Positions 1-7,872 of a DNA stretch of 26,340 bases are shown here, piece by piece. The DNA is from RGIG3159 sp045640565 (GTDB taxonomy: Bacteria; Bacillota; Clostridia; Oscillospirales; Oscillospiraceae). The stretch lies in NCBI GenBank assembly GCA_045640565.1, contig JAZUFG010000113.1, positions 1-26,340 on the forward strand, given 5' to 3'. The notes beneath the pieces are model-generated. The model was not told where the DNA came from, did no database searches, and saw only the letters and a list, made by a program, of their open reading frames with translations. Every line of letters starts with the position of its first letter. The first letter of the stretch is position 1. Both the position numbers and the translations under genes were made by a program.

Positions 1-10
1 GATCACACTA

Positions 11-44
11 TAAAAAAGGAGCCAGGCCCAAAGGCAAGGCTCCT
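11..44 (-). terminator. Rho-independent terminator of tRNA-Arg
   Basis: On the minus strand, immediately after the tRNA 3' end, AGGAGCC pairs with GGCTCCT (plus-strand 17-23 and 38-44), with a short inner GCC/GGC pairing. A run of T residues (TTTTTTA) follows on the transcribed strand. The outer arm starts right at the encoded CCA, so the hairpin ends the tRNA transcript. There is no hairpin between recN and the tRNA, so transcripts from the recN operon may also end here. Confidence 0.85.
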
Positions 45-120
45 GGTACGCCGGACAGGATTCGAACCTGCGACCTTCTGATTCGTAGTCAGACACTCTA
101 TCCAACTGAGCTACCAGCGC
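44..120 (-). tRNA. tRNA-Arg (anticodon ACG)
   Basis: The reverse complement folds as a 77-nt cloverleaf. The acceptor stem GCGCUGG pairs with CCGGCGU, including G-U pairs. The D-arm is GCUC..GAGU. The anticodon stem UCUGA/UCAGA encloses loop CUACGAA, and the T-arm is GCAGG-UUCGAAU-CCUGU. Discriminator A is followed by an encoded CCA. The loop places ACG at positions 34-36. In bacteria this anticodon is normally deaminated to ICG by TadA, so that one tRNA reads CGU, CGC and CGA; the modification is known biology, not visible here. It is a single-tRNA unit with its own promoter and terminator. Confidence 0.97.
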
Positions 121-137
121 ATCTATCAACGGCGCAT

Positions 138-166
138 ATGATAGCACAGTATAGAAGAAAATGCAA
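138..166 (-). promoter_or_regulatory. Promoter of tRNA-Arg
   Basis: On the minus strand TTGCAT (161-166) and TATCAT (138-143) are separated by exactly 17 bases. The predicted start point is about 10 bases before the tRNA 5' end. It lies in the 54-bp gap after recN. Confidence 0.75.
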
Positions 167-174
167 GTATATTT

Positions 175-1842
175 TTATGATTCTTTTTCGGGAAAAAAAA
201 TCATCTCTTCGGCGCTCTTCCTTGTATTATCCGTAATAACAGAACCGCCGATAATCCTTGCGATCTCTTCAATCCTTCCCGGTTTATCCAATTCCTTTAC
301 GGAGGTATAGGTTCGTCCGTTTTTTTGTGATTTGGAAATTAAAAGGTGAATGTCTGCAGCGGCAGCTATTTGCGGCAAATGAGAGACGCATAAGACCTGT
401 TTGCTTTTGGAAACGCTCCGAAGCTTGTTTGCAACCTTTTGAGCAGCCCTTCCACTGACCCCGGCATCAACTTCATCAAAAATGAGTGTCCCAACACTAT
501 CCTTTTCCGCTAATACATTTTTAATAGCAAGCATGATCCTTGCAAGTTCACCGCCGGAAGCAACCTTGCTCAAAGGTTTTAGCGATTCCCCTGCGTTTGC
601 GCTCATATAAAACGCCACAGAATCCTGCCCGTTCGGGGAGAAAGGGCATCTTTCAAACTGGCTCTCAAAACGAACACCGGGCATATCCAAATCGGCTAAT
701 TCCGAAAGTATTCTATCTTTTAAGTCTTCAGCGCTGGATTTTCTTGCCTCTGTTAATCTATCGGCTGCATTTTTGAGTTTCACCTTGACGGTGTTTAAGC
801 GAGCAGACAGCTCTTCAATTTTTGCATCTGAAAGTTCAATTTCACTGAGTTCGTCCTGGGCGTTATTTCGGAATTGGAAAATGTCTTCTATGCTCTCACC
901 GTATTTTTTCTTCAGTTTTTTTATAGTATCCCAGCGGTCATCCAAACGTTCCAGCTCGTCTTCAGAAAAATCCAGGGAATTTCGAAGGCTTCGCACGGCA
1001 TCAACAACAGCATCCACCTGCGAACAGGCAGCTTTCAATGTATCATTTACTTCTGAAAATTCATCGGAGAAGCGTTCCAAACGCGAAAGTTCGTAAGATG
1101 CATCTGTGAGTAACCCGGATGCGCCTTCGCTGTCGTCACCACCGTACAATGAATCATAGGCAGAGTTAAGACTTTCCGCGATACGCTCCGAATTTTGCAG
1201 AAGCCTTCTTCGCTCTTCGATCTCCGCATCTTCACCGATTTTAAGAGCGGCAGAATCAATCTCTTCTATCTGTTTTTGAAGAATATCCGATTTCCTTGCT
1301 TTTTCAGCCTCGTCCATAGTCAGCTTTTCTATGGCTTCCTGAATTTCCGTAAATTCGGAATAACAGTCGGAATATAATCTTTTTTCATCCAATAGGCCAG
1401 CAAACGAATCCAAAAGAACGATATGTGTTGACTCATCAAAAAGCTGCTGTGAGTCATGCTGTCCGTGAATACTGATTAATTGCTTTCCGAGCTCATGTAA
1501 AACTGCAACGGTAACAGGCATCCCATTCACTCTACAGCGGTTTTTTCCATCTAAATAGATTTCCCTTTGAATCATCAAATCACCGGATTCAAAAGGGATT
1601 CCGTTTTGCTGAAACCAGGGATATTCCGGTAGATTCTCAAAAACTGCGCTTACAAAGCCGGAACTTTCACCGGTTCGAATCAACTCCCGATAAGTCCGTT
1701 CTCCTAAAATGGCGTTGATCGCATCAATAATGATAGATTTACCTGCTCCGGTTTCGCCGGTCAAAACATGAAAACCGCTGCGAAAATCTATATCGGCAGA
1801 TTCAATAACGGCAATGTTTTCAATATGTAAGGAAACTAACAT
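175..1842 (-). CDS. recN: DNA repair protein RecN
   Basis: RecN is an SMC-like cytosolic ATPase that acts early in double-strand break repair, binding ends and tethering DNA. The 555-residue product has the usual family length. It has the RecN N-terminus with Walker A GETGAGKS (29-36), a long charged coiled-coil middle (about 150-370), the ABC signature SGGELAR (from 429) and Walker B TLIFDEVDAG (452-461). The start is an ATG preceded by GGAAGGGGA. It is the last gene of the tlyA-nadK-argR-recN order familiar in Firmicutes, 18 bases after argR. No LexA-type operator was seen directly upstream, so any SOS control would have to act at the operon promoter. Identification is secure. Confidence 0.97.
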   Translation of the reverse strand: MLVSLHIENIAVIESADIDFRSGFHVLTGETGAGKSIIIDAINAILGERTYRELIRTGESSGFVSAVFENLPEYPWFQQNGIPFESGDLMIQREIYLDGKNRCRVNGMPVTVAVLHELGKQLISIHGQHDSQQLFDESTHIVLLDSFAGLLDEKRLYSDCYSEFTEIQEAIEKLTMDEAEKARKSDILQKQIEEIDSAALKIGEDAEIEERRRLLQNSERIAESLNSAYDSLYGGDDSEGASGLLTDASYELSRLERFSDEFSEVNDTLKAACSQVDAVVDAVRSLRNSLDFSEDELERLDDRWDTIKKLKKKYGESIEDIFQFRNNAQDELSEIELSDAKIEELSARLNTVKVKLKNAADRLTEARKSSAEDLKDRILSELADLDMPGVRFESQFERCPFSPNGQDSVAFYMSANAGESLKPLSKVASGGELARIMLAIKNVLAEKDSVGTLIFDEVDAGVSGRAAQKVANKLRSVSKSKQVLCVSHLPQIAAAADIHLLISKSQKNGRTYTSVKELDKPGRIEEIARIIGGSVITDNTRKSAEEMIFFPEKES

Positions 1843-1860
1843 TATTATCCCCTTCCACGA

Positions 1861-2310
1861 TCAAAGAAGACTCTTAATCTCATTACAAAATTCCATTGCA
1901 GTTGCAGTATCCTTTGTCAGAATCAAAACAGTGTCGTCTCCTGCTATTGTCCCGACAATTTGGGAAAGATGCATACTGTCCAAGGCTGAACAGGCAGCAT
2001 TTGCCATTCCGGGCAAGGTGTTAATCACAATAATATTCTGTGCAAAATCCACTTTTGTAACGCTTTCTTTAAAAATCGTATTGAGACGATTTGAAAAAGC
2101 GGACATCGGGATTTCCTTGGAAACCGTATAATGATAATTGCCGTTTGGATCCAAACGCTTTACGATACGAAGTTCTTTAATATCTCTGGAAATCGTTGCC
2201 TGTGTACTGAAAAAACCGCGTTTTTCGAGGGCGTGAAGCATATCTTCCTGCGTTTCAATATTATTGTGTTCAATGATATCCAGCATCGCACTTTGACGCT
2301 CATTTTTCAT
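1861..2310 (-). CDS. argR: Arginine repressor ArgR
   Basis: This 149-residue hexameric repressor senses L-arginine and controls arginine biosynthesis and catabolism genes. The N-terminal winged helix-turn-helix carries the recognition segment QATISRDIKEL (37-47). The C-terminal oligomerisation and arginine-binding domain carries GTIAGDDT (120-127), with the paired acidic residues that contact arginine. The start codon has an excellent site, AGGAGG, seven bases upstream, and lies 12 bases after nadK. Cotranscription with nadK and recN is the usual Firmicute arrangement. No canonical ARG box (TGAAT-4 bases-ATTCA) was found at the operon promoter, although a wider dyad with similar half-sites is present at 4058-4081. 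Confidence 0.96.
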   Translation of the reverse strand: MKNERQSAMLDIIEHNNIETQEDMLHALEKRGFFSTQATISRDIKELRIVKRLDPNGNYHYTVSKEIPMSAFSNRLNTIFKESVTKVDFAQNIIVINTLPGMANAACSALDSMHLSQIVGTIAGDDTVLILTKDTATAMEFCNEIKSLL

Positions 2311-2322
2311 ATGTCGGCCTCC

Positions 2323-3180
2323 TTATCCCATTAACTTTTGTTTCAAAATATCAAAAAAACTTTTTTCTGTCAGATGAATAAAAGATGTTGAAAATGGAGA
2401 ACGAACGCAGCGAACAACATCTCCGGGATTCAAGCGGAAAGCCCTTCCCCCATCAATAGATAAGAAAGCATTTTTCCTGCCTGTCTTTTCAATTTTCACT
2501 TCAACACAGGAATTACCGTTAAGTACGATTGGACGAACGGCCATGGAATGCGCACAAACGGGAGTGATAATCACCGCATCTGCTGTTGGCTCCACAATAG
2601 GCCCTCCGGCAGACATGTTATACGCTGTTGAACCGGTTGGAGAACTCAGAATAACTCCGTCTCCGGAAAAATCCATTGCTTCCCTTCCATTGGAAGAAAC
2701 CGAAAGCTGGATGACCCGGGCAACCGCTCCCTTGGTCATAACAGCATCATTGAGAGCATGCTCACAGAACACTTCACTATTTTCCCGAAGAACGGAAACC
2801 CGAAGCATCATGCGTTTTTCTAATTGATACTCTCCAGTGACTACTTGGGACAGTCTGGATATATCATTAGCTTCAAGCTCTGTCATGAATCCCATGGTCC
2901 CTATATTGATTCCCAAAACCGGTATTCCCTTAAAAGATGCATACTTTGATGCATGAAGAAGAGTCCCATCTCCACCAAAGCAGATGAGAGCATCCGTGTT
3001 TTTCAGGGATTCACGGAAGTTTTCCTTCTTAACAAATGGCGGAAGTTCATAATTTTCCTCCAAGTCAAAGGACAGAACAACAGATACATCGGCGCCCAGG
3101 GAGGATAACAAATCATAGGCAGACTTCGCATGCAGAAAATCCGGGTCACGGTATGGGTTAGAAGTTATAACAATCTTCAT
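2323..3180 (-). CDS. nadK: NAD kinase
   Basis: NAD kinase phosphorylates NAD to NADP with ATP (or polyphosphate in some family members) and sets the cytosolic NADP(H) pool. The 285-residue product shows the hallmark GGDGT (69-73), followed by NIGTMGFMTE (92-101) and the second NAD-binding block SSPTGSTAYNMSAGGP. These leave little doubt. The start ATG is preceded by GAAAGGAT, which overlaps the end of tlyA; only five bases separate the two genes, suggesting translational coupling. It sits in the conserved tlyA-nadK-argR-recN operon. Confidence 0.97.
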   Translation of the reverse strand: MKIVITSNPYRDPDFLHAKSAYDLLSSLGADVSVVLSFDLEENYELPPFVKKENFRESLKNTDALICFGGDGTLLHASKYASFKGIPVLGINIGTMGFMTELEANDISRLSQVVTGEYQLEKRMMLRVSVLRENSEVFCEHALNDAVMTKGAVARVIQLSVSSNGREAMDFSGDGVILSSPTGSTAYNMSAGGPIVEPTADAVIITPVCAHSMAVRPIVLNGNSCVEVKIEKTGRKNAFLSIDGGRAFRLNPGDVVRCVRSPFSTSFIHLTEKSFFDILKQKLMG

Positions 3181-3185
3181 AGGAA

Positions 3186-3995
3186 CTATCCTTTCAATGA
3201 GGCATGCGCAGCGGCAACAATCTCCTTCACATCAGGAGTTATTCCGCTGCAGGGAGTTTTCGTTAAATGCGCTAAAAATTCAATATTCCCCTCCGGACCT
3301 TTCACAGGAGAAAAAGTCATGTTTAAAATCCGGAACTCCAAAGAATCGGCGAGCGCAACAAAGTTATTCAGAACTTCCTCATGAACGCTCGGATCACGAA
3401 CGACCCCCTTCTTCCCTACTTTTTCTTTTCCTGCCTCAAATTGTGGCTTAATCAAGCAGACAACCTGTCCGCTATCCTTCAAGAGATTCTTAATTACAGG
3501 CAAGACAATGGAAAGGGATATAAAAGAAACGTCAATAACGGAAAAATCCAAAAATTCCCCCAAATCTTCCGGCGTCAAATATCGGACATTCGTCCGTTCC
3601 ATTACAACAACCCGCGGATCATTTCGAATCTTCCAGGCAAGCTGACCGTAACCCACATCAATTGCGTAAACTTTCTTTGCGCCCAATTGAAGAAGACAGT
3701 CTGTAAATCCACCGGTTGAAGCGCCGGAATCGGAACAAACGAAACCGGATGGGTCAATATTGAAGTCGCGCATAGCTTTTTGAAGCTTCAGACCGCCCCG
3801 GCTGACAAAGGGGCATGCACTTTCTTTTATCGTTATTTCAACGGTTTCCGGAAAAGAAACACCGGGTTTATCTGCCCTCTGACCGTCAACATACACATCT
3901 CCGGCCATGATCAAGGCCTTTCCTTTTTCCCGAGAATCCACTAAATTCCGTTCCAAAAGCAAAATATCCAAACGCTCTTTTCGAATCACGAACAT
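3186..3995 (-). CDS. tlyA: TlyA-family RNA 2'-O-methyltransferase
   Basis: This is a two-domain protein. An N-terminal S4 RNA-binding domain (about 1-65; KERLDILLLERN) is followed by an FtsJ/RrmJ-like Rossmann methyltransferase. The methyltransferase carries SAM motif I DSGASTGGFTD and the downstream VDVGYGQLAW block typical of TlyA/YqxC. TlyA proteins methylate ribose in 16S and/or 23S rRNA; the old hemolysin label is historical. The longest open frame begins at a TTG (4052), but that codon overlaps the -10 region of the operon promoter and lies upstream of the likely transcript start. I therefore place the start at the ATG of MFVIRKERLD, which has a modest GGGCGG site, giving 269 residues. 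A GTG two codons later is also possible. Confidence 0.93.
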   Translation of the reverse strand: MFVIRKERLDILLLERNLVDSREKGKALIMAGDVYVDGQRADKPGVSFPETVEITIKESACPFVSRGGLKLQKAMRDFNIDPSGFVCSDSGASTGGFTDCLLQLGAKKVYAIDVGYGQLAWKIRNDPRVVVMERTNVRYLTPEDLGEFLDFSVIDVSFISLSIVLPVIKNLLKDSGQVVCLIKPQFEAGKEKVGKKGVVRDPSVHEEVLNNFVALADSLEFRILNMTFSPVKGPEGNIEFLAHLTKTPCSGITPDVKEIVAAAHASLKG

Positions 3996-4041
3996 CACCG
4001 CCCAAACAGAGTTTCTGCATCCAATATCATTATCTATAGAT

Positions 4042-4069
4042 ATTATACACAATACGGATGAATATACAA
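4042..4069 (-). promoter_or_regulatory. Promoter of the tlyA-nadK-argR-recN operon
   Basis: Minus-strand TTGTAT (4064-4069) and TATAAT (4042-4047) are spaced by 16 bases. The predicted start is near 4035, giving a leader of about 40 bases before the tlyA ATG at 3995. The -35 hexamer overlaps the dyad at 4058-4081. Confidence 0.75.
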
Positions 4070-4081
4070 GAGAATATTCAT
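4058..4081. promoter_or_regulatory. Operator-like perfect dyad over the tlyA operon -35
   Basis: ATGAATAT (4058-4065) and ATATTCAT (4074-4081) form a perfect 8-bp inverted repeat with an 8-base spacer. It overlaps the -35 hexamer of the leftward promoter and lies 22 bases from the -35 of the divergent murC promoter. The placement is that of a repressor site. The binding protein is unknown. The half-sites resemble ARG-box halves but the spacing is wrong for a single ARG box. Confidence 0.45.
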
Positions 4082-4102
4082 GCGTTTTTTTTAGAAAAGT
4101 TC

Positions 4103-4131
4103 TTGTGTTTACTATTTATGAGTTTTATAAT
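4103..4131 (+). promoter_or_regulatory. Promoter of murC
   Basis: TTGTGT (4103-4108) and TATAAT (4126-4131) are separated by 17 bases. The predicted start is near 4138, about 29 bases before the murC ATG, with a GGGGTGAGG ribosome site in between. Confidence 0.8.
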
Positions 4132-4166
4132 AGCCACATATTCTGAAGTTTTAATGGGGTGAGGAT

Positions 4167-5537
4167 ATGTTCACTTCCACAGACAATTTAAAAGAATACC
4201 TGATTCCTGGGAAACATGTCCATCTGATTGGGATCGGCGGTGTTTCCATGCGTCCTTTGGGCCTAGTTCTGCGGAGTATGGGAATTCGTGTTACGGGATC
4301 AGATATGAATTCATCTGTTTCCTTTGAAGAATTGGAAAAGGCCGGGATATCCGTTTTCATTGGCCATAAAGCCCTTAATATTGTCGGAGCTGACTGCATT
4401 ATCCGAACGGCAGCAGCACATAACGATAACCCCGAAATTCAGGCAGCCAGAGAGTCCGGCATTCCTGTTTTTGAGCGGGCGCAGGCTTGGGGCTATATCA
4501 TGAAACAGTATCCCAATGCCGCATGTATTTCCGGAACGCACGGAAAAACTACGACTACTTCCATGCTGACACATATTGCCATGGAAGCGGAATTAGATCC
4601 AACCGTAATGATCGGCGGCTATTTGCCCTTATTAAATGCTGCGCACCGTGTCGGAAAAGGCGATTTGATCATAGCCGAAAGCTGCGAATACTGCAATTCG
4701 TTCCTGAATTTTTACCCAACCATTGCAGTAATTAACAATATAGAAGAAGATCACTTGGATTTTTTCAGCGGTCTTTCTGATATCCAGGCTTCCTTTCGTA
4801 AATTTGCCTTGCTTCTCCCTAAATGGGGCAGTTTAATTGTTAACGGGGATGATGCAAACACGCTGGAAGCCGTCAAAGGCCTTTCTTATATTCGTTTTGG
4901 ATTAAGTGAAGAAAACGATATTATCGCCAAGAACATTTCAAGTGATAACAGAGAGTACGATGTCTATATCCATGGAGAGTTCTTTACACACATCAAGCTC
5001 CAAGTGTATGGGCTTCACAATGTTTACAATTCTCTTTCAGCAGTCGCAGCGTCCTATGTTTTAAAAGTTCCCGCAGATAAAATTCGGCTCGGACTGGAAT
5101 CATTTTGCGGAGCCGGGAGAAGAATGGAATTCAAGGGCAAATTCCACGGAGCTGATGTTTATGATGACTATGCTCATCACCCCGGCGAACTGAAAACACT
5201 TATTGACACGGCAAAAAGCATGGGCTACCGTCGGATCATATGCGCTTTCCAGCCCCATACATATTCAAGAACGGCTGCTTTAAAAGAGCGCTTTATTGAA
5301 GAATTAAAGCGTGTTGACGTTGCAATTCTGGCAGAAATATATGCTGCAAGAGAAGCTAATACAATCGGCATCAGTTCACTGGATTTACAAACACATATTC
5401 CCAATTCCGTTTATTGCCCAAGTCTTCCGGCTGTAACGGCGAAACTGAAACAGCTGGCATCTCCCGGGGATCTTATTTTGACGGTTGGTGCCGGGGATAT
5501 TTACAAAGCAGGAAACGCTATTTTCCGTGATGAGTAG
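4167..5537 (+). CDS. murC: UDP-N-acetylmuramate--L-alanine ligase MurC
   Basis: MurC adds L-alanine to UDP-MurNAc in the cytosol, the first peptide step of peptidoglycan precursor synthesis. The 456-residue product has the N-terminal UDP-binding loop GIGGVS (22-27), the ATP-binding GTHGKTTT (123-130), the central-domain NIEEDHLD segment, and the C-terminal DYAHHPGEL and FQPHTYSRT blocks diagnostic of MurC. The nucleotide loop reads GGVSMRPL rather than the textbook GGxGMSG, a moderate variation. The gene is monocistronic: it has its own promoter upstream and a strong terminator immediately after. It is not next to other mur genes, which is common for murC in Clostridia. Confidence 0.96.
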   Translation: MFTSTDNLKEYLIPGKHVHLIGIGGVSMRPLGLVLRSMGIRVTGSDMNSSVSFEELEKAGISVFIGHKALNIVGADCIIRTAAAHNDNPEIQAARESGIPVFERAQAWGYIMKQYPNAACISGTHGKTTTTSMLTHIAMEAELDPTVMIGGYLPLLNAAHRVGKGDLIIAESCEYCNSFLNFYPTIAVINNIEEDHLDFFSGLSDIQASFRKFALLLPKWGSLIVNGDDANTLEAVKGLSYIRFGLSEENDIIAKNISSDNREYDVYIHGEFFTHIKLQVYGLHNVYNSLSAVAASYVLKVPADKIRLGLESFCGAGRRMEFKGKFHGADVYDDYAHHPGELKTLIDTAKSMGYRRIICAFQPHTYSRTAALKERFIEELKRVDVAILAEIYAAREANTIGISSLDLQTHIPNSVYCPSLPAVTAKLKQLASPGDLILTVGAGDIYKAGNAIFRDE

Positions 5538-5577
5538 GAAAAACCGCTTAAGCATAGTTTGCTTAAGCGGTTTTTTT
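5538..5577. terminator. Bidirectional terminator between murC and the sensor kinase gene
   Basis: AAACCGCTTAAGCA (5541-5554) and TGCTTAAGCGGTTT (5560-5573) form a perfect 14-bp stem with a five-base loop. T-runs flank it on both strands. It serves convergent murC and the histidine kinase gene, whose stop codon (5576-5578) abuts the stem. Confidence 0.92.
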
Positions 5578-7006
5578 AAATATCTTCGGGAGGAATTTCA
5601 AACAAAGGAAAACGGATAAAAAACGAACTTCCTTCCCCAGATACAGAAGAGACCGTTATTGTTCCGTAATTCTTTACGACAATATCGTGAACTATGGAAA
5701 GGCCCAAACCTGATCCGCCGGAAGCCCTGGATCTTGCTTTGTCAACCCGATAAAAACGCTCAAAAATATGATCAACCGCGTTTTCGGGAATACCTAAACC
5801 GGTGTCCTTAATGCAAATGGCAACATCCTCATCTTCTATCACGGCGGTAACGGTTACCTTTCCCCCATCGCGATTATATTTGATTCCGTTTTCCGTCAAA
5901 TTAAAAAGGACTTGATACAAATCATCCTCAGTAGCCAAAACCGTGCATGACGGATCAACGGATTTTTCCAGAATTATTCCGCTCTTTTTAGCTAAGGGCT
6001 CCAACATCCGGTAAACTTTAGAAATAACTGCATCAACAGATACGATTTCCTTTTCATCTTCGATCTGACTATCCATTTTACTAAGCTGGAGCAGTTTTTG
6101 AGACATTCTGTTCAGCCGCTCGGCTTCATTACAAATATCACTGACAAACTCTTTTTGGGTATCTGAATCTAAATCGTTTTGCAAAATCGTTTCACCAAGC
6201 AATTTTATAGAAGCCAAAGGGGTTTTTAGTTCATGTGAGGCATCGGAAACAAACCTTCGCCGGATTTCTTCGGAATTTTCCAGTTTTTCTGTTAGCTTAT
6301 CAAATTCATCGGATAGCTTTGTAAGTTCATCATTGCCGGAGAGAGCGATTCGGTAAGAGTAATCTCCACTCCGAATAAATGGGAAGGAAGCCAGAATCTT
6401 GCTTGTTCTTCTGGAAAAAAGGAAAGCAAAAAATAAAGCAAAGAGGATGACCGCCAATTCCAAAATAGCCGAAACCAGAAAAAGATTTTTTTCAAGGACC
6501 TGAATCATCGCACTTTGGTCATACTCAAAGTTCTGAAGGTAAACACACCCCGTAATCTTGTCAAAGTACATAACCGACACAGCGCAAATACTGACTGTAA
6601 CGCCGTTGCGGTAATAACAGCGAAAAACATCCTTTCCGCCAAGTGCTTTTGCAACCTCCGGTTCTTCCGAATAAGCATCCCGAAAATGATCCGTCTCAAA
6701 TATGGCGTTGCCTTCCAAATCCGTTACGGCAACCGATGTATTGGAATCAATATTGAGAAGATCAACGATCTGCCCGACTGCTTCGGAGGATAAGGATTCC
6801 ATACCGTTCAGAGAAGAGGATAAAAGCGTCCCCGTATTAAATAAATCCGAATATCTGGACTTGAACAGCATTGTTCTTGCATGGTTGGATGTATATATGT
6901 TCAAAAAAAGCAGCGCAATGGAAACCGCAATAATATAAAAGATTGCACTTTTAAGCTGACTGCTTCCAAACCAGATTGATTTTTTATCCTTTGAAATAAT
7001 AACCAA
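5576..7006 (-). CDS. Membrane sensor histidine kinase
   Basis: This 476-residue kinase has membrane span 1 at about 20-37, an extracytoplasmic sensor region (about 38-174) with a PAS/Cache-like central part, and membrane span 2 at about 175-197. A HAMP linker follows. The HisKA dimerisation domain carries the phospho-acceptor SHELKTPL (His258). The HATPase domain has N-box N369/N373, G1 DTGLGIPE (from 401), F-box FERFYRVDKARSR and G2 GGSGLGLS (430-437). All catalytic elements are present. The architecture matches the PhoR/WalK/ResE type, but the signal cannot be read from sequence. Its start overlaps the response regulator gene by 23 bases, so the two are coupled partners. The divergent carboxypeptidase gene and overlapping promoters suggest a cell-envelope role, which is inference. 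Confidence 0.95.
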   Translation of the reverse strand: MVIISKDKKSIWFGSSQLKSAIFYIIAVSIALLFLNIYTSNHARTMLFKSRYSDLFNTGTLLSSSLNGMESLSSEAVGQIVDLLNIDSNTSVAVTDLEGNAIFETDHFRDAYSEEPEVAKALGGKDVFRCYYRNGVTVSICAVSVMYFDKITGCVYLQNFEYDQSAMIQVLEKNLFLVSAILELAVILFALFFAFLFSRRTSKILASFPFIRSGDYSYRIALSGNDELTKLSDEFDKLTEKLENSEEIRRRFVSDASHELKTPLASIKLLGETILQNDLDSDTQKEFVSDICNEAERLNRMSQKLLQLSKMDSQIEDEKEIVSVDAVISKVYRMLEPLAKKSGIILEKSVDPSCTVLATEDDLYQVLFNLTENGIKYNRDGGKVTVTAVIEDEDVAICIKDTGLGIPENAVDHIFERFYRVDKARSRASGGSGLGLSIVHDIVVKNYGTITVSSVSGEGSSFFIRFPLFEIPPEDI

Positions 7007-7658
7007 CCCCCCATTTTGTCATAATATATTCCGGATTGGCAGGATCTTTCTCCAGTTTTTCCCTTAATCTTCGGATATGCACATCCACGGTCCGAATTTC
7101 GCTTCTGTAATCATTGCTCCAAACGGAATCCAAAAGGGCCTCTCTTGAATATACTCGGTTTGGATGATTCATCAAAAGCTCAATAACATCAAACTCTTTT
7201 GCAGTGAGATCAATGATTTTCCCGTTCAAATACGCATTTCTCTCTTCAATATTCAGAGTAATATTTCCGCGGGAAAGCAGCATCTGTGATTTTTCCTTCT
7301 GCACACGTCTTCGCAGCATAGCACGAACTCTTGCTTTCAGTTCCAAGATATTGAAAGGTTTTGTTACATAATCATCTGCACCGCTTTCAAATCCGAGAAG
7401 CTTATCCATATCTTCGGCTTTCGCAGTGAGCATGATGATCGGGATATCCGAAAACTCCCGAATTTTTTGGCAGGCTTCCATCCCATCCATAACCGGCATC
7501 ATTAAATCCAGCAGCAGCAGATCAACAGATTCCGAGGCTACCAGATCCACCGCATCTTTTCCGTTATCTGCGGTAAGGACTTCATAACCTTCCTTTTCAA
7601 AATTGATCTTCATGCCTTTAACAAGAAGAGGCTCATCATCACAAATCAGTATTTTCAT
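6984..7658 (-). CDS. OmpR/PhoB-family response regulator
   Basis: This 224-residue DNA-binding regulator has a receiver domain with acidic pocket D7/D8, phospho-acceptor D51 in LLLLDLMMP, switch Thr78 and Lys100 in DDYVTKPF. A C-terminal winged helix (from about 130) carries RTVDVHIRRLREKLE, the OmpR-type recognition helix. It should be phosphorylated by the overlapping kinase gene product. It begins three bases after the stop of the small membrane protein gene with only a weak GGTGA site, implying translational coupling to that gene. Direct targets are unknown; autoregulation at the shared dacF region is plausible. Confidence 0.96.
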   Translation of the reverse strand: MKILICDDEPLLVKGMKINFEKEGYEVLTADNGKDAVDLVASESVDLLLLDLMMPVMDGMEACQKIREFSDIPIIMLTAKAEDMDKLLGFESGADDYVTKPFNILELKARVRAMLRRRVQKEKSQMLLSRGNITLNIEERNAYLNGKIIDLTAKEFDVIELLMNHPNRVYSREALLDSVWSNDYRSEIRTVDVHIRRLREKLEKDPANPEYIMTKWGVGYYFKG

Positions 7659-7661
7659 TCT

Positions 7662-7802
7662 TTATTCACCCGATTTCTCTACAGTAATCCACGAAAGTTC
7701 CCTGGGGGACTTTTGGAAGTTCTTTCCCAAATAAAAACCCAATGTAAAAGATAGCAGCAACAAAGATATAATAGCTATCAAATACTCCTTTTTCAATTTC
7801 AA
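7662..7802 (-). CDS. Small single-span membrane protein heading the two-component operon
   Basis: This is a short frame of 46 residues if started at TTG 7802, reading MKLKKEYLIAII then a hydrophobic helix to about residue 27 and a short tail ending ITVEKSGE. GAGGGGG lies about 10 bases upstream of that TTG. An ATG at 7823 in the same frame has no ribosome site and would place the SD inside the gene. The topology should be N-in with a 19-residue outer tail. The gene stops three bases before the response regulator start. I do not recognise the family. Size and topology recall small kinase modulators such as MgrB, without its cysteines. The N-terminus also resembles the membrane anchor of ComEA-type proteins, so a truncated anchor is an alternative. 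It looks real because of position, ribosome site and its own promoter. Confidence 0.6.
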   Translation of the reverse strand: MKLKKEYLIAIISLLLLSFTLGFYLGKNFQKSPRELSWITVEKSGE

Positions 7803-7826
7803 AAGTGGAAATCCCCCTCTCATCCA

Positions 7827-7855
7827 TTGACAGAAAGGCCGAAAAATTCTATAAT
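7827..7855 (+). promoter_or_regulatory. Consensus promoter of the carboxypeptidase operon
   Basis: TTGACA (7827-7832) and TATAAT (7850-7855), both perfect consensus, are separated by exactly 17 bases. The predicted start is near 7862, giving a leader of about 70 bases before the ATG at 7932. It overlaps the opposing promoter of the two-component operon. Confidence 0.88.
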
Positions 7856-7872
7856 TATTCAAATCTAAGGAC

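Noticed and set aside
773..1096. Ser-rich open frame antisense to recN (and similar frames antisense to nadK, tlyA, the hydrogenase genes and the foldase gene)
   Set aside because: These are shadows of well-identified genes on the opposite strand; the Ser/Arg-rich or Phe/Ile-rich translations reflect complementary codons.
3996..4052. N-terminal extension of TlyA starting at TTG 4052
   Set aside because: The codon overlaps the promoter -10 region and lies upstream of the predicted transcript start; the S4 domain begins only after the ATG at 3995.
4058..4081. Canonical ARG box
   Set aside because: The spacing between TGAAT and ATTCA is 12 bases, not the 4 expected for an ArgR site; kept only as an unassigned dyad.
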